Assembly (NCBI GenBank): GCA_029781795.1
Contig: JAKOWB010000448.1
Location: 1 to 64,000 of the forward strand
DNA length: 64,000 nucleotides
Origin: Pseudomonadota bacterium
GTDB taxonomy: Bacteria; Pseudomonadota; Alphaproteobacteria; Kiloniellales; JACOMY01
Direction of reading: 5' to 3'
Both the position numbers and the translations under genes were made by a program. Of the stretch, positions 35,244 to 44,014 are shown piece after piece. The notes under the pieces are model-generated. The model saw only the letters and a list, made by a program, of their open reading frames with translations. It had not been told where the DNA came from and did no database searches. Each line of letters begins with the position of its first letter. Within the stretch, counting starts at the first letter, position 1.

Positions 35244-35463
35244 GCCCGGCGCCGGTTCTGGCAGCCGGGTCACGCCGGGCGGCTCCATCCCCGGCCGCGC
35301 CGTCAAAGCCGCGCCGCCGCCTTGCCTTGCTGGCGCCAAGCGCCCGCGCCTAGACTATCCGCTTAATGAGGGGTCCCCCAGCCGGTGGCCCCCGGGGGCA
35401 AGCAAGCGAGAGCGGGAACAGTCAGTTCGGGCGTCCTGCCCTGGCAACGAGGGAGACTCGTCA

Positions 35464-37137
35464 ATGCGCTTCCAGACCCTGACCGCGGCGCTGCTGTTCG
35501 GCGCGGCCGCCATCGCTCCCTTCGGGGCCGAGGCCGCCGACAGCTTCGACACGCAGCTGCTGCTCAAGACCGAGCTCGGCCCGCAGGTCATCAAGGCCGA
35601 CACGCCGCTGCACGCCGGCAGCCAGCTCCGCCTCGTGGTGATCGCCAACGAGGACATGACCGTCTCGGTCAACTGGCAGCCCTCGGGCGGCGAAGCCAAG
35701 CCGCTGGCCAGCGACGTCCACCTGGCCAAGGGCCAGAAGCTCTCGGTACCCGGCACCAAGGACTGGATCGCATTGGGCGCCGGCGACGGGCGCGAGGCCT
35801 TCCAGGTCTTCGCCACCGACGCCGCCGGCAACGTCGAGCAGGACCAGGTCGCCTATGTCATCATGGACAGCAAGGTGGCGAGCATCGAGCAGAGCACCTT
35901 CAGCGCGCTGACCCGGGCCAAGCCAAGCGGCCAGGCCAAGCCGCTTTCCGGCTTCTCCGCCTTTTCCAAGAGCGACTTCACCGGCAAGAAGGAAACCGGC
36001 TTCGCCGCGCAGCTCGCCAAGGTTCCGGCCGAGCCGCCGACCTTCAGCAGCGCGGGCTCGGCGCTGTTCAAGAAGGTCGCCGACGGCGTCGTGCTGGTGC
36101 TGACCAACGAGGGGCTGGGTTCCGGCTCCATGCTGACCCAGGACGGCGAGATCCTGACCAACTGGCACGTGGTCAAGGGCTACTCGGTGGTCGGCGTGGT
36201 CTTTCGCCCGCCGCCGGGCACGCCGCTCAGCGAGGACATGATCGTCCTGGCCGACGTGGTCAAGATCAGCGAGAGCCAGGACCTGGCCCTGCTGAAGCTG
36301 CGGCAGGAGCCCAAGTCGCATACGACCATCGAGATCGGCTCGATGGACAACATCGACATCGGCGACGAGGTGCATGCCATCGGCCACCCGCAGGGCGAGA
36401 GCTGGACCTACACCCGCGGCTACATCAGCCAGATCCGCGACAACTACCAGTGGGACATCGGCCTGGGGGTCACCCAGCACGGCCAGGTGATCCAGACGCA
36501 GACGCCGATCAACCCCGGCAACTCCGGCGGACCGCTGATGGACAACGACGGCAAGCTGATCGGCGTCAACTCCTTCATCAACCTCGACTCGCAGGGCCTC
36601 AACTATGCGCTGTCGGTGAACGAGGTGAAGGACTTCATGGCCGCGCCGATCGCCGAAAATCAGCCGCCGGCGCTCGGCAGCCAGCCGCAGCCCGCGCAAC
36701 CCCAGCCCGCGCAGCCGCAGCCGTCGCAGCCGTCGCAGCCGTCGCAGCCGAAGACGGCACAGCCGAGCCAGCCCGCGGTGCCGCAGCCGCCGCAGCCCGC
36801 GCCGCAGCCCGAGCCGCCGCAGCAGGCCGAGCAGGAGCCCGAGTTCTATCCCCTCGACACCGACGGGAACGGCAAGACCGACGCCTGGGGTGCCGACCGC
36901 AACGGCGACGGCTACTACGACGTGATCCTGGTCGACGAGGACGGGGACGGCTATGCCGACTACGCGCTCTTCGACGACAACTACAACGGCGTGGTCGACG
37001 CCAAGCTGGTGCCGACCGAGGATGCCCAGGGCCCCTTCGATGTCTGGATCTTCGACGACAACGAGGACGGCGTGGCCGACTACTACGGTCTCGACTGGGA
37101 CCAGGACGGCACGATCGACGAGTGGCGCCAGGGCTGA
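35464..37137 (+). CDS. secreted trypsin-like serine protease with Asp-rich C-terminal domain (557 aa)
   Basis: Signal peptide (MRFQTLTAALLFGAAAIAPFGAEA), an N-terminal beta domain of DUF4384 type (about 30-130, LRLVVIANEDMTVSVNWQPSGGEAK), then a trypsin-fold domain (about 205-400) with the catalytic triad His in ILTNWHVVKGY, Asp in SQDLALLKL and Ser in NPGNSGGPLMDNDG. A QPAQPQP...SQPSQPSQP linker (about 405-455) leads to a ~100-aa calcium-loop-like domain nearly identical to the C-terminus of the preceding protein. DegP-like specificity is possible, but there is no PDZ domain. GAGGGAGAC supports the ATG at 35464. Secretion beyond the periplasm is possible. Confidence 0.9.
   Translation: MRFQTLTAALLFGAAAIAPFGAEAADSFDTQLLLKTELGPQVIKADTPLHAGSQLRLVVIANEDMTVSVNWQPSGGEAKPLASDVHLAKGQKLSVPGTKDWIALGAGDGREAFQVFATDAAGNVEQDQVAYVIMDSKVASIEQSTFSALTRAKPSGQAKPLSGFSAFSKSDFTGKKETGFAAQLAKVPAEPPTFSSAGSALFKKVADGVVLVLTNEGLGSGSMLTQDGEILTNWHVVKGYSVVGVVFRPPPGTPLSEDMIVLADVVKISESQDLALLKLRQEPKSHTTIEIGSMDNIDIGDEVHAIGHPQGESWTYTRGYISQIRDNYQWDIGLGVTQHGQVIQTQTPINPGNSGGPLMDNDGKLIGVNSFINLDSQGLNYALSVNEVKDFMAAPIAENQPPALGSQPQPAQPQPAQPQPSQPSQPSQPKTAQPSQPAVPQPPQPAPQPEPPQQAEQEPEFYPLDTDGNGKTDAWGADRNGDGYYDVILVDEDGDGYADYALFDDNYNGVVDAKLVPTEDAQGPFDVWIFDDNEDGVADYYGLDWDQDGTIDEWRQG
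36853..36921 (+). repeat. 69-base exact duplication, copy 2 (Asp-rich domain)
   Basis: Identical to 34901-34969. Both copies end genes on the same strand, so recombination between them could delete or fuse the intervening 2 kb. Confidence 0.85.
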
Positions 37138-37154
37138 GTCGACCGGCGTCCATC

Positions 37155-37187
37155 GCCCTCCCCCCGCCACCGGGGGGAGGGCTTTTC
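37155..37187 (+). terminator. intrinsic terminator after the protease gene
   Basis: An 11-base stem (37155-37165 / 37172-37182) followed by TTTTCGTT, 17 bases after the protease stop. It overlaps the region where the next gene would need its start and ribosome site. Confidence 0.8.
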
Positions 37188-37201
37188 GTTCGCCGCTCCG
37201 C

Positions 37202-38359
37202 CTGCTGCTCCTCCTGCTTGGCCTGATCTGCCCGGCTGCCGCGGCGCAGGCGGCGAGCCTGGTCTTCGTGGTCGAGACCGGCGAGGTGCTGGGCGGCAGC
37301 GACGCCGACCGGCGCTGGCACCCGGCCTCGCTGACCAAGCTCATGACCGCCTACCTGGTGTTCCAGGAGCTGGCGACCGGCCGCCTGGCGGTGGACCAGG
37401 AGCTCACCGTTTCCGCCACCGCCTCGACCCAGCCCACCACTGCCCTGGGCCTGGCCGAGGGGCGCAGCATCACGGTCTGGCAGGCGCTGCAGGGCCTGGT
37501 GCTGCGCTCGGCCAACGACATGGCGACGCTGCTGGCCGAGACCGTGGCCGGCAGCGAGGCGGCCTTCGCCCTGAAGATGAATGCCCAGGCAGCGCGCCTC
37601 GGCATGACCTCGACGCACTACGCCAATGCCAGCGGCCTGCCCGACGATCGCCAGGTCACGACGGCGCGCGACCTGGCCCTGCTGGCGCGCGCGCTGATCC
37701 TGGACTTCCCGCAGTACTACCACTTCTTCGGCGAGGCCGGCTTCACCTTCGCCGGCGACTGGCGCGGCAACATCAACGGCATCCTGGGCGCGCTGCCCGG
37801 GGCCGACGGCATGAAGACCGGCTTCACCTGCAAGTCGGGCTACAACCTCGTGGTCTCGGCGCTGCGCGACGGGCGCCGCGTGGTCGCCGTGGTGCTGGGC
37901 GAGCGCTCGCCCGACCTGCGCAGCTACGAGGCGCGCATGCTGGTCGAAGACGCCTTCGAAACCCTGGCGCTCGCGCAGCGCCAGCCCAACCAGCCGCTGC
38001 TGCCGCTCGACCCGGCGATTGCCGCCGGCGCGGCCCCGCCGCCGGCCGTGCTGCAGGAGAACGAGTGCGGCTACGGCGTGGCCGCCCGCCTGCCCGGCTG
38101 GGGCGTGGTGCTGGGCGCCTACGGCAGCCGCGGCAAGGCGCTGTCCGTGGCCGAGGCCACCAAGGGCAGGATCGGCGCCTTCGAGCTGGGCGGCACCGCT
38201 GCCGTGCCCTCCAAGCTGGGCCGCAAGTTCAACGCCGTGGTCGTCGGCCTCTCCAAGAGCGAGGCGCAGAAGGGCTGCAAGGCGATCCGCGGCGGCGGCG
38301 GCTACTGCCTGGTGCTCAACAACGACGTGCTGAACAATCCGATGGCGGTCTGGCGCTGA
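37202..38359 (+). CDS. D-alanyl-D-alanine carboxypeptidase with C-terminal SPOR-like region, start unresolved
   Basis: Penicillin-binding (S11) D,D-carboxypeptidase trimming peptidoglycan stem peptides. Motifs: SLTK (ASLTKLM), SAN (LRSANDMAT) and KTG (DGMKTGFTCKSGYN). The signal-like LLLLLLGLICPAAAAQA is encoded at about 37202-37255. The C-terminal part (about 285-380) resembles a SPOR peptidoglycan-binding domain. There is no in-frame ATG, GTG or TTG between the end of the protease gene and the signal peptide; the first ATG in frame lies after SLTK. The given start is the first CTG (37202), a placeholder. Possible reasons are a CTG start, a sequence error, or a broken gene. Confidence 0.75.
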   Translation: MLLLLLGLICPAAAAQAASLVFVVETGEVLGGSDADRRWHPASLTKLMTAYLVFQELATGRLAVDQELTVSATASTQPTTALGLAEGRSITVWQALQGLVLRSANDMATLLAETVAGSEAAFALKMNAQAARLGMTSTHYANASGLPDDRQVTTARDLALLARALILDFPQYYHFFGEAGFTFAGDWRGNINGILGALPGADGMKTGFTCKSGYNLVVSALRDGRRVVAVVLGERSPDLRSYEARMLVEDAFETLALAQRQPNQPLLPLDPAIAAGAAPPPAVLQENECGYGVAARLPGWGVVLGAYGSRGKALSVAEATKGRIGAFELGGTAAVPSKLGRKFNAVVVGLSKSEAQKGCKAIRGGGGYCLVLNNDVLNNPMAVWR

Positions 38360-38432
38360 GGTTTAGCGGCAGAGTACCGACCGCCGACTCGGCCTGCTAG
38401 TCTGCCGCTGCAAAACATCCAGGAACCGCCCC

Positions 38433-39365
38433 TTGCAACGCTCGCTTCGCCAACGACTGCCAGCCATGGGCAGCCTGGTCGCCTTCGAGGCAGCGGCGCG
38501 GCTGGGGAGTTTCGCCGCAGCCGCTTCGGAACTCGGCGTCAGCCAGGCCGCCATCAGCCAGCAAGTGCGCGCGCTCGAAAGCTACCTGCAGTGCGCACTC
38601 TTCGAACGCTCGCGCCAGCGTGTGCAAGCGACCGCGACCGGTCTGGAACTTGGCCGGCAGCTCACGCGGCGTCTCGGCAGCATTGCTGATACGCTGGAAC
38701 GCCTGCGGCGTCCCTCGGCCGCTGCAAGTACAGTCGTGCTCTCCGCCTCGAGCGCCTTTTGTCATTACTGGCTGGCGCCGAGGTTGCGCCGGCTGCGTCA
38801 GGCACTGCCTGGGATTTCCTTGCGGCTTGTCGCGCGCGATCCCTACGTCGACCTGGAGAGCGAAGAGGTCGATATTGCCATCCGCTACGGTGGCGGACAC
38901 TGGCGACGCCTCACGGCGATGCCGTTCTTCGAGGAGGCCGTGGTCCCGGTCTGCAGTCGAACCTACCTTGCCGGGACAGGCCTACCGCGACGGCCCGCCG
39001 ACTACCGTCGTCACACGCTGCTGCACTACGATAGCCTCAACGCGAACTGGCTGTCATGGAACGACTGGTTCGCTGCGGCAGGCTTGCCGCCGGCCCGCAT
39101 TGAGACCACGTTGAGCTTTAGCAGCTATCAGGATGTCTTGGAGGCGGCTCTCGCCGGGGCAGGCATTGCAATCGGTTGGCGCCGCATCGTCGGCCGCTTG
39201 CTGGCCGATGGGAAGCTGATTGCACTCAGCGACCAGCCGCTGCGCCCCCGCGACCGATACTGGCTGGTGACGCCGCGCTGGCGCGAGGCGTCGCGCGCCG
39301 CGCAGAAGCTCCGCGAATGGCTCCGGGCCGAGGCCGTGGCGGAGCCACTTTGGCCACCAACTTGA
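38433..39365 (+). CDS. LysR-family regulator, GcvA-like (310 aa)
   Basis: N-terminal helix-turn-helix (about 12-70) with LVAFEAAARLGSFAAAASELGVSQAAISQQVRALE, then a substrate-binding-like effector domain (VVLSASSAFCHYWLAPRLRRLRQALPGI, EEVDIAIRYGGGHW, AALAGAGIAIGWRRIVGRLLADGKL) typical of the GcvA subgroup. The start is TTG at 38433; ATG at 38466 is an alternative. It is the first gene of a stretch with less extreme GC and more A/T third positions than its neighbours. It reads toward the Rieske gene, with an 18-base palindrome between them. Probable regulator of the 39.4-43.9 kb module. Confidence 0.9.
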   Translation: MQRSLRQRLPAMGSLVAFEAAARLGSFAAAASELGVSQAAISQQVRALESYLQCALFERSRQRVQATATGLELGRQLTRRLGSIADTLERLRRPSAAASTVVLSASSAFCHYWLAPRLRRLRQALPGISLRLVARDPYVDLESEEVDIAIRYGGGHWRRLTAMPFFEEAVVPVCSRTYLAGTGLPRRPADYRRHTLLHYDSLNANWLSWNDWFAAAGLPPARIETTLSFSSYQDVLEAALAGAGIAIGWRRIVGRLLADGKLIALSDQPLRPRDRYWLVTPRWREASRAAQKLREWLRAEAVAEPLWPPT

Positions 39366-39368
39366 TAA

Positions 39369-39386
39369 GTTGTACTTAAGTAGAAC
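39369..39386. promoter_or_regulatory. 18-base palindrome upstream of the Rieske gene
   Basis: GTTGTACTT / AAGTAGAAC, a palindrome with one mismatched pair, has perfect core TACTTAAGTA. It lies 3 bases after the LysR stop and 76 bases before the oxygenase ATG. It is a candidate binding site for the LysR protein or part of the promoter. Confidence 0.5.
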
Positions 39387-39462
39387 CAAGCCTTTGTGCC
39401 GTTGAGCTTCCCAGGCTCCCCCCGCAGGCTGCAGCGCGACACTGCAGCGGAGGCGGGGCTCA

Positions 39463-40620
39463 ATGAACGACGGCGCTACCCAGAAGGGCGAGCAACTCGG
39501 CATCGGCCGATTCACCGACGATCCGTCGCGTGCTTGGACTCTGCCGTCAGAGTGGTACACCGACCCGGCAGTCTTCGATGCTGAGCGCCGCCGCATCTTC
39601 TACAGAAACTGGTGGTTCATCGGCCATGTCGAAGACCTGGGCACGTCAGGTAGCTACGTCACCGCTCGCGTGCTGGACCAGGAGGTCTTTGTGGTCCACG
39701 GCAAGGATGGAGTGCTCCGTGGGTTCTTCAACGTCTGCAGCCATCGTGCGCATCCTCTTCTCCGGGGCAAGGGCCACTGCGGCACGATCATCTGTCCCTA
39801 TCACGCTTGGGCCTACAATACTGATGGGCGGTTCTGCGGCGCACGCGGCCTGAACCTGGTCGCTGATTTCGACCGGACCGAAGCCAACCTCAAGCCGATC
39901 AAAGTTGAGGTATTCGCCGGGCTGGTCTTCGCAAACCTCGACGATGCGGCGCGGCCGCTGGCGGAGTCCGCGCCAGAAGTCCTGGGGCACTTGCTCGACG
40001 CCTGCCCGCGCTTACCCGAACTCACGCACGCCTACAGCTTCTCAGTCGATATCGCTGCAAACTGGAAGGCCGTCGTCGACAACAACGAGGAGTGCTACCA
40101 CTGCGCCGGCGGGCACCCCTCGTTCATGCGCCTCATCGACATGACGACCTACCGCGCCTGGGAGTACGAGTCGGCGACCTGTCACACAGTGGCCGGCAAG
40201 CGGGGCAAGTCGCTGCCCTACGAAGTGGCGGCGGACGATCCGGTGCAGCAGGGCTTCTTTTCGTTTCTCTGGCCCAATACCGGGCTAGGTGTACTGCCTG
40301 GCCGCGACAACTTCTTCCTGTTCCAGATGGTACCGATAGCGCCGGACCGCACGCGAGTGGACTGGCACTTCTGGTTCATGCAGCCCGAGCCGACATCGGC
40401 GGAGGCGGCCCTGATCGCTTATCTGCGCGACGAGCTCTTTCCTGAAGACAAGGCCTTCTGCGAGGGCGTGCAGCGCGGCTTGCAGTCCCTGGCCTATCGC
40501 CAGGGTCGGCTCATTGCAAACACGGAGCGCCCGGACCTCAGCGAACACCAAGTGCTGTGGTTCCACCAGCGAGTGCGCGACAGCTTGACCGCCCGCGACC
40601 GGTCCTCGCCGGCGCCATAA
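39463..40620 (+). CDS. Rieske oxygenase of the carnitine/glycine betaine type, alpha subunit (385 aa)
   Basis: Rieske 2Fe-2S domain with C92-S-H94 and C111-P-Y-H114. The catalytic domain has the mononuclear iron site NWKAVVDNNEECYHCAGGHP (His213, His218). The residue bridging Rieske and iron centres, three before His213, is Glu210 rather than the usual Asp. Glu at this point with ECYHC is characteristic of quaternary-amine oxygenases (carnitine monooxygenase CntA, GbcA, stachydrine demethylase). The substrate is probably carnitine, betaine or a related compound; 385 aa is close to CntA length. No reductase gene (CntB/GbcB) is nearby. GGAGG precedes the ATG. Followed by an orphan binding protein gene after 20 bases. 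Confidence 0.88.
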   Translation: MNDGATQKGEQLGIGRFTDDPSRAWTLPSEWYTDPAVFDAERRRIFYRNWWFIGHVEDLGTSGSYVTARVLDQEVFVVHGKDGVLRGFFNVCSHRAHPLLRGKGHCGTIICPYHAWAYNTDGRFCGARGLNLVADFDRTEANLKPIKVEVFAGLVFANLDDAARPLAESAPEVLGHLLDACPRLPELTHAYSFSVDIAANWKAVVDNNEECYHCAGGHPSFMRLIDMTTYRAWEYESATCHTVAGKRGKSLPYEVAADDPVQQGFFSFLWPNTGLGVLPGRDNFFLFQMVPIAPDRTRVDWHFWFMQPEPTSAEAALIAYLRDELFPEDKAFCEGVQRGLQSLAYRQGRLIANTERPDLSEHQVLWFHQRVRDSLTARDRSSPAP

Positions 40621-40640
40621 TGAGGGAGGGAAGAACGACC

Positions 40641-42359
40641 ATGAAGCGGACTTACCGTGACGATCGGGGAAACAGGGTACATCCTTACGTGCCCGAGCTC
40701 GCATCGCTGCTCCGCGCCGGTCGAATCGACCGCCGTGAGTTTCTGCGTACTGCGACTCTGCTGGGCGTGTCGGCTGCCGCCGCCACGGCCGCGGCTGGCA
40801 AGATCCTGAACGTGCTGCCCGCTGGATCGGCTGTCGCCGCTGAGGCGCCGAAGGCCGGCGGCCTGCTGCGCTGCGCGACGCGCGTACAGGAGATGACTGA
40901 TCCAGCCACCTTCGACTGGATCGAGAAGGCAAACATCGCCAGACAGGTAGTGGAGAACCTGACGGTCACTGGGCCCGACAACATCACGCGCCCGCACCTT
41001 GCAGAACGCTGGGAGGTTGACGAGAAACTCAAGACTTGGACACTGCATCTGCGGCCCGGCATCACCTGGTCGAATGGCGACAAGTTCAACGCTGACGACG
41101 TCCTGTTCAACTTCACGCGCTGGCTCGACCCAGCAGTAGGCTCCTCCAACATCGGACTCTTCGCTGCGATGACCGACAGCGTCGATAGCGGGCGCAAGGA
41201 TGCGAATGGTCAGCCAGTCCTTGAGATGCGGATGCGCTCGGATGCGATTGAGAAAATCGACGATCTGACAGTGCGCCTGCACCTCAAGCAACCGGTGCTG
41301 ACAATGCCGGAAAACCTCTACAGCTATCCGGCAGCCCTAGTTAACCGGCGCTTCGTCGACGAGGGCGGCGATTTCAGCCGCAATCCAGTCGGCACTGGTC
41401 CTTTCGTCCTGGAGTCCTTCGAAGTCGGCGGTCAAGCCCGCCTGCGCAAGCGACCGGACTACTGGGGGGGCGCCGCCTACATCGACGAGTTGCACTACTA
41501 CGACCTGGGCGAAGATCAGTCGGCCGTGATGAATGCCTTCGAGTCCGACCAGATCGACACATCATACCAAGTCGACGTCACGGTAATCGACCGCGTTCGG
41601 GGCATGCCCAATGTCCAGCTCCATGATATCGTCACCGCGCAAACGGCGGTCGCCCGCATGCAGGTCGACCAGGCGCCCTTTGACAACCCACTGGTGCGCC
41701 GGGCGCTTGCAGCCTGTCTTGATCCGGCAGCTGTTCTAGCTGTGGCCCATGCGGGCTTCGGCGCCATCGGTGAGAACCACCACGTAGCACCGGTCCATCC
41801 GGAATACTTCCCGTTGCCGCAGCGGAGGCAAGACTACGCGCTGGCACGTCGACTGCTGGCCGAGGCCGGTTATGCCGATGGCTTGGAGGTTCAGCTCGAC
41901 TGCGGCAGCACCTCTGGTCCCTGGGAGCTGGCGGCGATGGAAGTCTACCAGCAACAGTGCATTCCAGCAGGCATCAACCTCAAGCTCCGTGTCGTACCGG
42001 CCGCGACTTACTGGGAGATCTGGAACACGACACCCTTCGGCTTCACTGCTTGGACGCATCGCCCGCTCGGAGTGATGGTACTAAATCTGGGCTATCGCTC
42101 CGGTGTACCTTGGAACGAGAGCCACTACTCCAACCCTGCGTTCGACCGCGCCCTCGACGCGGCTGGCGCCATCCTCGACGCAGGCGAGCGCAAGAAGGCC
42201 ATGGAGCAGGTGCAACAGATCCTCCAGGAGGATGCGGTCATCGTACAACCGCTCTGGCGCAGCATCTTTGGCGCCACCAACAAGCGGGTCCGCAACTTCT
42301 CACTCCATCCCAGCCTGTACCAGGACTTCACTCGCGTTTGGATTGATGGCGCGGCGTGA
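40641..42359 (+). CDS. peptide/nickel-type ABC substrate-binding protein, Tat-exported (572 aa)
   Basis: SBP family 5 protein with an N-terminal extension and a twin-arginine signal (RIDRREFLRTATLLGVSAAAATAAAG). Family motifs include ENLTVTGPDNITRPHLAERWEVDEKLKTWTLHLRPGITWSNGDKFNADDVLFNFTRW and LARRLLAEAGY. It binds peptides, opines or other organics for import. No matching permease or ATPase genes are present, so it must use a transporter encoded elsewhere. GGGAGGGAAG precedes the ATG at 40641. It is flanked by the Rieske oxygenase and an acyl-CoA ligase, which suggests it delivers their substrate. Confidence 0.9.
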   Translation: MKRTYRDDRGNRVHPYVPELASLLRAGRIDRREFLRTATLLGVSAAAATAAAGKILNVLPAGSAVAAEAPKAGGLLRCATRVQEMTDPATFDWIEKANIARQVVENLTVTGPDNITRPHLAERWEVDEKLKTWTLHLRPGITWSNGDKFNADDVLFNFTRWLDPAVGSSNIGLFAAMTDSVDSGRKDANGQPVLEMRMRSDAIEKIDDLTVRLHLKQPVLTMPENLYSYPAALVNRRFVDEGGDFSRNPVGTGPFVLESFEVGGQARLRKRPDYWGGAAYIDELHYYDLGEDQSAVMNAFESDQIDTSYQVDVTVIDRVRGMPNVQLHDIVTAQTAVARMQVDQAPFDNPLVRRALAACLDPAAVLAVAHAGFGAIGENHHVAPVHPEYFPLPQRRQDYALARRLLAEAGYADGLEVQLDCGSTSGPWELAAMEVYQQQCIPAGINLKLRVVPAATYWEIWNTTPFGFTAWTHRPLGVMVLNLGYRSGVPWNESHYSNPAFDRALDAAGAILDAGERKKAMEQVQQILQEDAVIVQPLWRSIFGATNKRVRNFSLHPSLYQDFTRVWIDGAA

Positions 42360-42366
42360 GCGGACG

Positions 42367-43887
42367 ATGGTTCCTCGACTCGATACGTTGTTGTCCACCT
42401 CTGCGCGGCGACACGGCGACAAGTGCGCCCTGGTGCTAGATGACAGGAGACTGAGCTATCGCGAACTCGACCGCCGCGCCAGCAGGCTGGCAAGTGGACT
42501 CGCCCGGCAAGGCGCACGGCCCGGCGATCGGATCGCGCTCTATGGAAGCAATGCGCCGGAATGGCTGGTCGCCTATCATGGCGTGCTCCGATTGGGCGGG
42601 GTGGTGGTCCCGCTGAACGCGATGCTTCAATCGGCGGAACTCGCCTACGCCCTGGCGCATGCTGGGGTAACGGCTGTCATTGCCGAGTCGACCCTGGTTT
42701 CCCGCGTTCCTGGGCCGGACGTCCTGCCGGCCGTACGGCATCGCACGGCCTATGGAGCTCCGGTTGCCGGCTGGATGGAGTTCGCCGAACTGCTGCACCA
42801 AGGCAACGACACCTACGTTGGTCCGCCGGCCGACCCGGCTGCGCTCGCCAGCATTGCCTATACCTCCGGCACGACAGGCCGGCCCAAGGGCGCAATGCAA
42901 AGCCACCGCGCAGTGGCAACGAACATCGCACTGACGGCGATGGTGCATGCCAAGTCTGCCCAGGACGTACTGGTCACTGCCCTTCCGCTGCCACACGTCT
43001 ACGGCAATGTGTCGATCAACGGCGCTCTGCTGGCAGGAATGACTGCGGTGATCCTGCCTCGCTTCGAGACCGAGGCAGCGGCAGCCGCCATCGCGCTGCA
43101 TCGCGCCACCCTCTTCGAGGGTGTGCCAACGATGTACTATTACCTGCTCAACAATCCGGCGACCGCGCGCCATGACCTGAGCAGCCTCACGCGCTGCACG
43201 GTGGGTGGCCAGACGATGCCAGTGGACAAGATGCGCGAGGTCGAGGCCCTCTTCAGCTGCCCGCTCATCGAGCTCTGGGGCATGACGGAGCTGGCCGGCC
43301 TCGGCACCACCATGCCAGCGCTGGGAGAACGGCGACTGGGCTCGATTGGGCAGCCGCTGCCCTCGCTGTCCTGCCGCCTGGTCGACCTGGACGCACCGGA
43401 CCGGCTCGCTTCGCCCGGTGAACCCGGGGAGTTGCAGGTGCGGGGTCCCGTAGTGATGTCCGGCTACCTGGACGACCCCGCGGCGACAGCGGACGCGATA
43501 GACGCGGATGGCTGGCTCGGCAGCGGCGACATAGCGCGGCAGGATGCGGACGGCTATCTTTACATCGTCGACCGGCGCAAGGACATGATCAACTGTGCCG
43601 GCTTCAAGGTCTTCCCAGCCGAGGTCGAACGCGTCATCGCCAGTCACCCTGCCGTGGCCATGGTGGGTGTCGTCGGCATGCCAGACCCTCTGAAGGGCGA
43701 GGTGCCGCAGGCCTTCGTAGTGCTACGTCATGGTACTAGCCTAGACCCCGCGGAGCTGGTGGCCCAGTGTCGGGCCGAATTGGCCGCATTCAAATGTCCG
43801 CGCGAGATCACTATTGTTCCGGATCTGCCGAAGACCGGCAGCGGCAAGATCCTCCGGCGCGAGCTGCGGCGGCTTTATGTTGGATGA
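42367..43887 (+). CDS. AMP-forming acyl-CoA synthetase (506 aa)
   Basis: ANL-superfamily ligase. P-loop-like YTSGTTGRPKGAMQSH (motif A3), WGMTELAG (A5), GSGDIARQDADGYLYIVDRRKDMINCAGFKVFPAEVE (A7-A8) and catalytic Lys in PKTGSGKILRREL (A10). It activates a carboxylate as acyl-AMP and then acyl-CoA. It is the last gene of the LysR-Rieske-SBP module and directly precedes the carnitine genes; a betaine-type carboxylate (gamma-butyrobetaine, crotonobetaine, carnitine; CaiC-like role) is an attractive but unproven substrate. Base use resembles the preceding three genes more than the genes downstream. Confidence 0.9.
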   Translation: MVPRLDTLLSTSARRHGDKCALVLDDRRLSYRELDRRASRLASGLARQGARPGDRIALYGSNAPEWLVAYHGVLRLGGVVVPLNAMLQSAELAYALAHAGVTAVIAESTLVSRVPGPDVLPAVRHRTAYGAPVAGWMEFAELLHQGNDTYVGPPADPAALASIAYTSGTTGRPKGAMQSHRAVATNIALTAMVHAKSAQDVLVTALPLPHVYGNVSINGALLAGMTAVILPRFETEAAAAAIALHRATLFEGVPTMYYYLLNNPATARHDLSSLTRCTVGGQTMPVDKMREVEALFSCPLIELWGMTELAGLGTTMPALGERRLGSIGQPLPSLSCRLVDLDAPDRLASPGEPGELQVRGPVVMSGYLDDPAATADAIDADGWLGSGDIARQDADGYLYIVDRRKDMINCAGFKVFPAEVERVIASHPAVAMVGVVGMPDPLKGEVPQAFVVLRHGTSLDPAELVAQCRAELAAFKCPREITIVPDLPKTGSGKILRRELRRLYVG

Positions 43888-44014
43888 GACCCTGCCTGCG
43901 TCGCCGTTGCAGCGGTGATGCCGCATTTCGGCTAGACCGGGCCGGGCTTTGGTGCCAGAAATCTCCCTACTGAATGATCGTTCAACAACGACAGACCGCC
44001 AGGAGCGCCGTCCC

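Noticed and set aside
38400-43890. Insertion sequence or integrase explaining the distinct module
   Set aside because: No transposase, integrase, terminal inverted repeats or tRNA attachment site seen at either border; only composition suggests transfer.
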